Shown here: piece after piece, positions 1 through 5,494 of the stretch
Layout: the number at the start of each line of letters is the position of its first letter
How positions within the stretch are numbered: position 1 is the first letter of the stretch
Translations under genes and position numbers: made by a program
Source: Pseudomonadota bacterium
Lineage (GTDB): Bacteria; Verrucomicrobiota; Verrucomicrobiia; Chthoniobacterales; UBA6821
Reading direction: 5' to 3'
Length of the DNA stretch: 8,401 nt
Assembly: GCA_009928265.1 (NCBI GenBank)
Contig: RFPR01000087.1
Coordinates: 1-8,401, forward strand
The notes under the pieces: generated by a model
Seen by the model: only the letters and a program-made list of their open reading frames with translations
Database searches by the model: none
What the model was told of the DNA's origin: nothing

Positions 1-186
1 GCGGGTGTATTGGCGGAGATGCCCCTGCGGGAGCGACTGCACCTTGGCGATCTGGGCCGGTGTGGTCGGCGTGATGGCCTTGAATCCGGCCTCGCGGAGA
101 TACTGCTCCTTGCGCTGGAGATTGGAAACGCAGCCGGTGAGCAGGAGGCTGGCGATGAGAAGCGAGAAAAGCAGGCGCGGAGTCAT
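1..186 (-). CDS. Small lipoprotein, C-terminus outside window
   Basis: This minus-strand gene begins with ATG at 186-184 and stays open to the window edge, giving 62 residues. The N-terminus MTPRLLFSLLIASLLLTGC is a lipoprotein signal peptide: one Arg, a hydrophobic stretch, then a lipobox LLTGC with the lipidated Cys at residue 19. Export by Sec, lipidation and membrane anchoring follow from known lipobox rules. The mature part starts VSNLQRKEQYLREAGFKAIT and continues with TPTTPAQIAKVQSLPQG. From memory this resembles short uncharacterised lipoproteins with a TP-x-TPAQ ... LPxG pattern, but I cannot verify that. No Shine-Dalgarno sequence lies directly before the ATG. The start codon lies inside the right arm (on its own strand) of a palindrome. 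The gene is divergent from the permease. Function is unknown; the lipoprotein call is firm. Confidence 0.8.
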   Translation of the reverse strand, partial: MTPRLLFSLLIASLLLTGCVSNLQRKEQYLREAGFKAITPTTPAQIAKVQSLPQGHLRQYTR

Positions 187-232
187 GCCGCTTTGTAGGC
201 AGGCACGGCTCTCCTGCCAAGCTCGGCATGAC
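182..232. repeat. Nested palindrome over the lipoprotein start codon
   Basis: The outer arms GTCATGCCG (182-190) and CGGCATGAC (224-232) are perfect 9-bp inverted repeats. Inside them GGCAGG (198-203) and CCTGCC (213-218) form a second 6-bp stem with a 9-base loop. The internal loop is 7 and 5 bases, so the whole could fold as one cruciform or hairpin. The lipoprotein ATG (186-184) is part of the outer arm, so in its mRNA the start would be paired if transcription begins upstream of the element. It could be a REP-like dispersed element, a translational control hairpin or an operator. The sequence alone does not decide which. Confidence 0.6.
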
Positions 233-275
233 GGGGATTTCCTTTTGCGCACGAGGTTCCTAGCATCTCGCGGAC

Positions 276-1610
276 ATGACCCCCACCGGAACGATTGCCC
301 CACCCGAGCGACGGGAGGTCGGCCTGATGACCTGCGTGGCGCTGGTCACCGCCACGATGGTTGGCACCGGCGTCTACACGAGCCTCGGGTTCCAGCTGCA
401 GGATCTGCGGAGCGGGTTCTCGATCCTCGTGCTCTGGGGACTCGGTGGACTGATCTCGCTCTGCGGCGCCCTCTCCTATGCCGAGCTCTCCGCACGGATC
501 CCGCGCTCCGGCGGGGAATACACCTACCTCTCGGAGATCTATCATCCCGCGCTCGGCTTCATGGCGGCGTGCGTCTCGCTGTTAGCGGGATTCGCCGCGC
601 CGATTGCGCTCTCGGCGATGGCCTTCGGGAGTTATCTCCATGCCGCGTTTCCGGAATGTCCCGAGCGGCTCTCCGGCGTGCTAGCCGTGGTACTGATCAC
701 CCTACTCCACCTCCGGTCGCTGGAGATGAGCTCGGTCGTCCAGAATGCCGCCACGGCGCTAAAGTTCCTCCTCGTCGCACTCTTCGTGGGGATCGGGCTC
801 CGTGCGGCGTTCCTTCATCCGCAAGCACTCACGGTCCTCCTGCCCGGGAGCGGATCATTTGCAGAGCTGGCACGGCCGACTACGGGGATCGCCCTGCTCT
901 TTGTCCTTTATGCCTATTCGGGGTGGAATGCCACGACCTACCTGGCCGGAGAGGTGCGTAGCGGACGTCGTGCCGTGGGGCTCTCGCTGGTGCTTGGAAC
1001 GCTGGCGGTCACTGTGCTCTACATCGTGCTCAACGCCGTCTTCCTGACCGCGGCACCTGCGGATGATCTGCGTGGCGTCCTCCATGTCGGAAGTGTCGCT
1101 GCATCCCATCTCCTCGGGGAGCAGGGCGGGCGTGCCATGTCCGCCATCATCGCCATCGGTCTGCTCGCCTCGATCAGCGCGATGATCTGGGCAGGACCGC
1201 GCGTCACCCAACGTGTCGGCGAGGATTATCCGGCACTCGGCCTCCTCGCCCGACGCACAGCCGCTGGAATTCCGGTGCCGGCGATGATCGTCCAACTCGT
1301 GCTCGTGCTGGCGCTCCTGCTAGCGGGGTCGTTCGAGAGCGTGCTCGTCTTCGCACAGATTCCGCTTCTGCTTTGTCTGATGCTAGGAGTCGCCGGGGTG
1401 CTCGTGATGAGGGTGCAGATGGGAGCTCCCGATGAGGGGCTCTTCCGATGCCCGCTGCTCCCGTTGCCGCCGCTGCTCTTTCTCGTCTGCTCTGCCGCAG
1501 GCATTCTCTACTCCGCCTCGACAAGGCCGTGGCCTGCGCTCGGTGGGATCGGCATCCTGCTCATTCCCCTGATGCTCCACCCGTGGCTTGCCCGTAATTC
1601 CGCCCGATGA
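276..1610 (+). CDS. APC-superfamily amino-acid permease
   Basis: This 444-residue integral membrane protein has the usual length and layout of an amino acid-polyamine-organocation (APC) transporter, with about 12 hydrophobic segments. TM1 (about 15-37) contains GTGVYTSLG, matching the unwound Gly-rich substrate site of the family. TM2 is followed by GALSYAELSARIPRSGGEYT (64-83), the classic APC signature loop. TM6 contains YAYSGWN (212-218), also typical. By family it imports or exchanges amino acids across the inner membrane; the substrate cannot be read from the sequence. LAT/SteT-like exchangers are the nearest group I recognise. The ATG at 276 precedes TM1 by a short charged tail (ERREVG), which suits the family, but it has no clear Shine-Dalgarno sequence. 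Its stop overlaps the next start by four bases. Confidence 0.9.
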   Translation: MTPTGTIAPPERREVGLMTCVALVTATMVGTGVYTSLGFQLQDLRSGFSILVLWGLGGLISLCGALSYAELSARIPRSGGEYTYLSEIYHPALGFMAACVSLLAGFAAPIALSAMAFGSYLHAAFPECPERLSGVLAVVLITLLHLRSLEMSSVVQNAATALKFLLVALFVGIGLRAAFLHPQALTVLLPGSGSFAELARPTTGIALLFVLYAYSGWNATTYLAGEVRSGRRAVGLSLVLGTLAVTVLYIVLNAVFLTAAPADDLRGVLHVGSVAASHLLGEQGGRAMSAIIAIGLLASISAMIWAGPRVTQRVGEDYPALGLLARRTAAGIPVPAMIVQLVLVLALLLAGSFESVLVFAQIPLLLCLMLGVAGVLVMRVQMGAPDEGLFRCPLLPLPPLLFLVCSAAGILYSASTRPWPALGGIGILLIPLMLHPWLARNSAR

Positions 1611-3076
1611 TTCCCGAGATCCTGAAACCGCTGCCCATCCTGCTGGCCAGTGCGGCGATCGCCTCGGCGCAGATTCCTCCGGTCTCCTCGACGCCCGAGG
1701 AACAGGCGCGGTTCCTGGCTGGTATTCCCTTGCCCCGGCAGAGCGCGCTTGCCCCGCTCCAGCAGGCTCCGGAATACCGCACCCATCAGAAGACCCTGCA
1801 GGAGCAGTGGAACTTCTGCAGGGAGATTCGCTACAAGGCGATGCAGCACTGGGCCTCCGATCATCTGGCCCGCTATCCCGCGACGCGGGGTGTACTGCGC
1901 TATCTTTTCGGAGGACCCGATTTCTTGAATGCCTATGCCTTCTTCCCCGACACCCGCGTGATGGTGCTCGGCGGGCTCGAGCCAGTGGGCGAAGTGCCGC
2001 CACCCGAGGCGCTCTCCCCGGAATCCCTCGGCCCCGCGCTGCAGGCGCTCGACGAGGCGCTGCACACGTCGCTTTTCGCCGGATACTTCATCACGACCGA
2101 GATGAAGCCCCAGCTCGCGGCCTGTGCCTTTCGTGGCGTCCTGCCGGTGCTCTATACGGAGCTAGCGCTCACGGGGAACAGCATCGACTCGGTCTCCATG
2201 GAGCGGCCCTTCGGATCGCCCGGTGTCCGCATCATCTATCACCGGCCGGGGGGACCGCAGCAGACGCTCTGGTATTTCCAGGCCGATCTCTCCAACGGAA
2301 AGGAATGCCGCCGCTTCCTGGCATGGCTCGGTGAGCTCGGCCCCGGAGCCTCCTATCTCAAGGCGGCCTCCTACCTCCTGCCGCTTGATTCTTTCTCCGA
2401 AACGCGCAACTTCCTGACCCGCACCTCGGAACTGATCCTGCAGGATGATTCGGGACTCCCGTACCGCTGCTTCCTGCCGGGCGAGTGGCGTCTCAGCCTC
2501 TACGGCATCTACACCGATCCCCTGCCGATCTTCAAACTGCAGCGTGATCCCGCGCTGACCGAGGCCTATGCCTCGCCACTGCGAGTCGGATCCTTGCCTT
2601 TCGGAGCGGGTTACCATGTGAACTCCTCGGACGCCAACCTCCTCCTGGCCGTGCGTGAGAATGAGGCCTTAGGACAAGCCTACATTCCGCCGGTCGCACC
2701 TGCGGCGGTGCCCGCCTTCACGACGCCGAGCCCCACACCACGTCCAGCGAAAGTCCGTATCCGCAAAGCCCTCCCGGTCCCGATTCGAAAGGCGATCCCC
2801 GTCGCAACGCCGATTCCGGCACCGATGCCCGTGATTCCAGTGCCGCCTGTTATGCCGCCAGCCGCGCCGCCTGTCGTGGCCCCCGTGATAGTACCTGCTG
2901 CGGTACCTCAACCGGTGACGCCACCCGCTCCTGCTCCGATTCCGCCAGTGCAGGCCCCACCCGCCCCGCCGGTTGTTGCTCCTGAGCCGCCGTCCTCAGC
3001 AGAGTTTACTGTTACACCAGCTCCCGTGCAGGAAAACCCGGTGCCGCTCACCGAGAACGGAAAGCCGGTTGACTAA
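1607..3076 (+). CDS. Exported protein of unknown function with proline-rich tail
   Basis: The 489-residue product starts in the ATGA overlap with the permease, so it is probably translated by coupling. Residues 1-21 look like a Sec signal peptide (hydrophobic PILLASAAIAS, likely cleavage after ASA at 19-21). Residues 25-350 look globular and contain GGPDFLNAYAFFPDT (102-116) and VLGGLEPVG (120-128). I recall a GPDFL...FFP...L.GLEPVG pattern from uncharacterised exported bacterial proteins, but give no function. There are scattered Cys (71, 173, 234, 288) but no lipobox. From about 360 to 482 the chain is dominated by Pro, Val and Ala, with two Arg/Lys-bearing repeats (RIRKALPVP, PIRKAIPVA); this is expected to be extended and disordered. 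The mature protein should act outside the cytoplasmic membrane. It converges with the prenyltransferase gene 2 bases after its stop. Confidence 0.75.
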   Translation: MIPEILKPLPILLASAAIASAQIPPVSSTPEEQARFLAGIPLPRQSALAPLQQAPEYRTHQKTLQEQWNFCREIRYKAMQHWASDHLARYPATRGVLRYLFGGPDFLNAYAFFPDTRVMVLGGLEPVGEVPPPEALSPESLGPALQALDEALHTSLFAGYFITTEMKPQLAACAFRGVLPVLYTELALTGNSIDSVSMERPFGSPGVRIIYHRPGGPQQTLWYFQADLSNGKECRRFLAWLGELGPGASYLKAASYLLPLDSFSETRNFLTRTSELILQDDSGLPYRCFLPGEWRLSLYGIYTDPLPIFKLQRDPALTEAYASPLRVGSLPFGAGYHVNSSDANLLLAVRENEALGQAYIPPVAPAAVPAFTTPSPTPRPAKVRIRKALPVPIRKAIPVATPIPAPMPVIPVPPVMPPAAPPVVAPVIVPAAVPQPVTPPAPAPIPPVQAPPAPPVVAPEPPSSAEFTVTPAPVQENPVPLTENGKPVD

Positions 3077-3078
3077 AA

Positions 3079-3921
3079 TTAACGGACGAGACGATCGGCC
3101 GCAGTCACCACGATAAAGAGCAGACCGATCGTGGCATTCGTCTCGAAGAAGGCTTTGTTGATCAAAGCGACATCAAGCGTTCGGGCGATCCGGTGTTCGT
3201 AAACGAGAAGGAACGGAACAGGAAGCAGTCCCCACCAGTAGATTTTCCCAAGGTGGGCTGACAGACCAAAGGCAATCAACCCCGCCAGCATCAGCAGATG
3301 GAGGAGGCCGGCTAGTTTCAGTGCACCCGGCACGCCAAGACGCACAACCATCGAGCGGAGTCCCTCACGGCGATCGGTCTCCACATCCTGCGTGGCGTAG
3401 ATGATGTCAAAGCCTGCGACCCAGCAGAGAACTCCAGCCGCGAGAATAATCGGCGGCCATGCGAAGGAGCCGGTAACGGCCAACCACGCTCCGACGGGCG
3501 ACACGGAGAGGGCTAGGCCGAGAAAGAACTGGGCGGCGTGGGTGAAGCGTTTCGTCAGCGAATAGAAGAAGATGATCGCGAGAGCCACAGGAGCTAGAAG
3601 GAGGCAGAGCCTGTTGATGAACGCAGTCGTGGCAATGAATAGGAGCGAGTTGATTGCGCAGGTCGCGATCGCGGCACCACGGCCGAGGAGTTGGTGCCGC
3701 CCGGCAGTGCGGGGATTGCGCTTGTCGATCTCCCAGTCGGAGACGCGATTGAAGGTCATCGCTGCCGTCCTGGCAAAGACCATGCAGAGCAGGATCAGGC
3801 CGAAGATCCGCCATCCCGGAAATCCATCTGCTGCAACCACCATCGAGCCGAGTGCAAAAGGCAGGGCAAAGACCGTGTGCGAAAACCGGATGAAGGTGAG
3901 GAAACGGCTGAGAGCAGTCAT
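3079..3921 (-). CDS. ubiA: UbiA-family aromatic prenyltransferase, MqnP-like
   Basis: This 280-residue membrane enzyme transfers a polyprenyl chain to an aromatic acid in quinone synthesis. Both Asp-rich motifs that bind Mg-diphosphate are present: NRVSDWEID (58-66, followed by KRNPRT) and DVETD (179-183, in GFDIIYATQDVETD). Seven to nine hydrophobic segments fit the UbiA fold. The pattern resembles the 4-hydroxybenzoate prenyltransferase-like subgroup that includes MqnP of the futalosine menaquinone route. A ubiquinone or MenA role is less likely but not excluded, because no other quinone gene is in view. I chose ATG at 3921, which gives MTALSRFLTFIRFSHTVFAL, the normal N-terminus. The frame stays open upstream through pyrE, but that extension has no family character. 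It is last in the minus-strand run, 98 bases after pyrE. Confidence 0.88.
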   Translation of the reverse strand: MTALSRFLTFIRFSHTVFALPFALGSMVVAADGFPGWRIFGLILLCMVFARTAAMTFNRVSDWEIDKRNPRTAGRHQLLGRGAAIATCAINSLLFIATTAFINRLCLLLAPVALAIIFFYSLTKRFTHAAQFFLGLALSVSPVGAWLAVTGSFAWPPIILAAGVLCWVAGFDIIYATQDVETDRREGLRSMVVRLGVPGALKLAGLLHLLMLAGLIAFGLSAHLGKIYWWGLLPVPFLLVYEHRIARTLDVALINKAFFETNATIGLLFIVVTAADRLVR

Positions 3922-3928
3922 GAAGGAT

Positions 3929-3998
3929 GAGACCTGAAACCTGAAAATGCTGAGATAGGCTGCTCGGCGACCTAAGCCCCTTTCAGGTCTCAGGTCTC
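3929..3998. repeat. 18-bp inverted repeat in the pyrE-ubiA spacer
   Basis: The left arm GAGACCTGAAACCTGAAA (3929-3946) and right arm TTTCAGGTCTCAGGTCTC (3981-3998) pair at 17 of 18 positions, with a 34-base loop. In minus-strand RNA the one mismatch becomes a G-U pair, so the operon transcript can form an unbroken 18-bp stem just before the ubiA start. Each arm is itself made of 7-base units (AGACCTG, AAACCTG; TTTCAGG, TCTCAGG). There is no T-run after the stem in the minus-strand direction, so it is not a standard Rho-independent terminator. It may limit ubiA expression, stabilise the upstream mRNA, or be a dispersed repeat. Confidence 0.65.
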
Positions 3999-4013
3999 CC
4001 GTTTCATCCCTCG
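3990..4013 (-). repeat. 24-base direct repeat, copy after pyrE
   Basis: This copy lies just past the pyrE stop. It matches the copy at 4643-4666 at 21 of 24 positions (differences T/C, C/A and C/T on the plus strand), in the same orientation. On the transcribed strand both contain CGAGGGAT followed by AAAC and CCTGA. The first five bases of the element also contribute to the right arm of the inverted repeat. It seems to be part of a small intergenic repeat family built on a 7-base period. Confidence 0.6.
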
Positions 4014-4019
4014 CAGCTC

Positions 4020-4601
4020 TTACTTGCTTCCGGGTTTCACCGCCGGGATGGCAACGAGTTCCGGCGGCAGGGCGTCGGCGGGAAAGGTCTCGGGAGCCAT
4101 CTGGACGAGGCTGACGAAGGGGCATCCGAAGTCGGGAAGGTTCCCCGCGCTGCGATCGACGATCGCTCCGGCAGCAACGACCACGCCACCAAGGGCACGG
4201 ATGATGTCGATTGTCTCCTGGACGCGGCCGCCACGGGTAACGACATCCTCGGCGACGAGGAAGCGTTCGCTCGGCGTCACCTCGAAACGACGCATGACAA
4301 GGCCGCCCGTTCCATCCTTCTCGACGAAGATGTGACGGGTGGCGAGGTGACGGGCTACCTCCTGGCCGACGATGATGCCTCCCACAGCAGGTGAAACAAC
4401 GGTTGGGAATTTCCCGTCGACCGCTGTGTGGAAGGGACGGAGCTTCTCGGCCAACTCCCCGCAGACCTGAGCGGCCACAGGAGCATCCTGCAGGAGCAGG
4501 GCGCACTGGAAGAACTCACGGCTGTGGAGTCCGGAGCGGAGGATGAAGTGACCGTGGAGCAGGGCTCCGGTCTGCTTGAAGAGATCGAGGATGGTGGGCA
4601 T
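4020..4601 (-). CDS. pyrE: Orotate phosphoribosyltransferase
   Basis: This cytoplasmic enzyme makes orotidine 5'-phosphate from orotate and PRPP, the fifth step of UMP synthesis. The 193-residue length fits bacterial PyrE. GHFILRSGLHSREFF (17-31) is the usual N-terminal substrate region, FVEKDGTGGLVMRR (92-105) holds the flexible catalytic loop, and FLVAEDVVTRGGRVQET (114-130) is the PRPP-binding motif of type I phosphoribosyltransferases. In that motif Arg sits where Thr is often seen (TRGG for TTGG). I chose ATG at 4601, which gives MPTILDLFKQTGALL, a normal start. There is no Shine-Dalgarno sequence in the 12 bases before it: the leader is CU-rich. A GGAGG occurs about 45 bases upstream, too far to serve. 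Its spacing is 55 bases from parA and 98 from ubiA. Confidence 0.95.
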   Translation of the reverse strand: MPTILDLFKQTGALLHGHFILRSGLHSREFFQCALLLQDAPVAAQVCGELAEKLRPFHTAVDGKFPTVVSPAVGGIIVGQEVARHLATRHIFVEKDGTGGLVMRRFEVTPSERFLVAEDVVTRGGRVQETIDIIRALGGVVVAAGAIVDRSAGNLPDFGCPFVSLVQMAPETFPADALPPELVAIPAVKPGSK

Positions 4602-4604
4602 GGG

Positions 4605-4646
4605 AAATGGAAGCTAGGAGCTGGGAGATGGGGACTAGGAAATCAG
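4605..4646. repeat. Degenerate 7-base tandem repeat in the parA-pyrE spacer
   Basis: On the plus strand six consecutive 7-base units can be read from 4605. Units two to five (AGCTAGG 4612, AGCTGGG 4619, AGATGGG 4626, GACTAGG 4633) are close variants; the first (AAATGGA) and last (AAATCAG) are weaker. On the minus strand this is the pyrimidine-rich leader immediately before the pyrE ATG. The period of seven and the strand bias recur in the pyrE-ubiA spacer. It may be slipped-strand expansion or a dispersed element; a coding role is unlikely because both flanking genes end or start outside it. Confidence 0.55.
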
Positions 4647-4666
4647 GCCTCCAGTTTTATCCCTCG
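4643..4666 (-). repeat. 24-base direct repeat, copy over the parA stop
   Basis: This is the partner of the copy at 3990-4013, with 21 of 24 positions identical and the same orientation. Here the element overlaps the end of parA: its first bases on the coding strand encode the last residues Glu-Gly and supply the TAA stop (4659-4657). The rest lies in the spacer and abuts the 7-base repeats. This placement suggests that the ParA C-terminal tail was set or altered by the repeat. Confidence 0.6.
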
Positions 4667-5475
4667 GAAGGTTTCTCCGGGGCGCCGATGAAGGAGAGGC
4701 CTTTCTTCTGGCGCGAGAGGAATTCCTTAGAAAGGACACGGTAGGCGGTCGCACCGGGGCCCTTCGGGTCGTATTCGAGGATCGTCTTGCCGAAGCTCGG
4801 GGCCTCACTGATCCGGACGGAACGCGGGATCGATGTTTCGAAGACAACCTCCTCGAAGTGGGCGCGGACATCGCGCACGACGGCGGCGCTGATGTTGGTG
4901 CGGACGTCGAGCATCGTCATGAGTAGGCCGCTCATGGCGAGTGCGGGATTGGCCCCCGATTCGCGGATCTGCTCCATGACACCGACGAGTTTGCCAAGAC
5001 CCTCGAGCGCGTAGTATTCGCACTGGATCGGGATCAGGAGTTCGTCGGCAGCTGTGAGGGCATTGGTCATCAGGATGCCGAGCGACGGGGGGCAGTCCAT
5101 GATGATGAATTCGAAGCGGCCGGAATCGCGGACCGGCTCGAGCACGCTGCGGAGCTGGCCCAAGTGACCCTCCATACGTGCCACCTCGATCTCGGCGCCG
5201 GCCAGATCAAGATCGGCCGGGATGCCGCAGAGATTCGGAATGCGTGTTTCCTGGATGAGATCCTCCATCGGGGTCTCACCTACCATGGCGGCGTAGAGGC
5301 TGCTTCCCTGTCCGACCTCAAGACCGAGGGCGCTCGAGGCGTTTCCCTGCGGATCGAGATCGAGAAGCAGGACGGGATGGCCGGCCTCGGCGATGGCGGC
5401 TGCAAGATTCACCGAGGTGGTGGTCTTGCCGACGCCCCCCTTCTGGTTGGCGATGGCGATGACTTTGGTCTTCAT
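4657..5475 (-). CDS. parA: ParA/Soj-type partition ATPase
   Basis: This 272-residue P-loop ATPase is of the ParA/MinD class. Family members bind DNA as ATP dimers and move chromosomes, plasmids or other cargo. The deviant Walker A NQKGGVGKTTTSVNLA (10-25) has the signature Lys, LLLDLDPQGN (36-45) is the A' motif, and FIIMDCPPSLG (123-133) is Walker B. SIPRSVRISEAPSFGKTI (215-232) and EYDPKGPGATAYRVLSKEFL (234-253) match the chromosomal Soj C-terminal region. There is no N-terminal helix-turn-helix, as in Soj-like ParA. I chose ATG at 5475 (MKTKVIAIANQKGGVGK) because it puts Walker A at the usual distance; an in-frame start at 5577 would lie in the amidase gene. No parB or parS is visible. The gene follows the amidase after 19 bases. 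Confidence 0.93.
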   Translation of the reverse strand: MKTKVIAIANQKGGVGKTTTSVNLAAAIAEAGHPVLLLDLDPQGNASSALGLEVGQGSSLYAAMVGETPMEDLIQETRIPNLCGIPADLDLAGAEIEVARMEGHLGQLRSVLEPVRDSGRFEFIIMDCPPSLGILMTNALTAADELLIPIQCEYYALEGLGKLVGVMEQIRESGANPALAMSGLLMTMLDVRTNISAAVVRDVRAHFEEVVFETSIPRSVRISEAPSFGKTILEYDPKGPGATAYRVLSKEFLSRQKKGLSFIGAPEKPSEG

Positions 5476-5494
5476 GATCGGAAAGGATGGGAGG

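Noticed and set aside
5..961. 318-codon plus-strand frame overlapping the lipoprotein and permease
   Set aside because: The translation is Arg/Ala-rich with no domain, and the overlapping frames on both strands carry clear family motifs.
3056..3070. Bulged hairpin at the end of the exported-protein gene
   Set aside because: Five pairs with a bulge inside coding sequence and no T-run; between the convergent genes only 2 bases remain for a terminator.
3079..4506. 475-codon reading of the prenyltransferase, extending into pyrE
   Set aside because: The first 195 residues are Arg/Pro/Ser-rich out-of-frame pyrE sequence; family homology begins at MTALSRFLTF (3921).
4786..5014. Short plus-strand frames antisense to parA
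   Set aside because: They have no start context or motif and mirror the conserved ParA frame.
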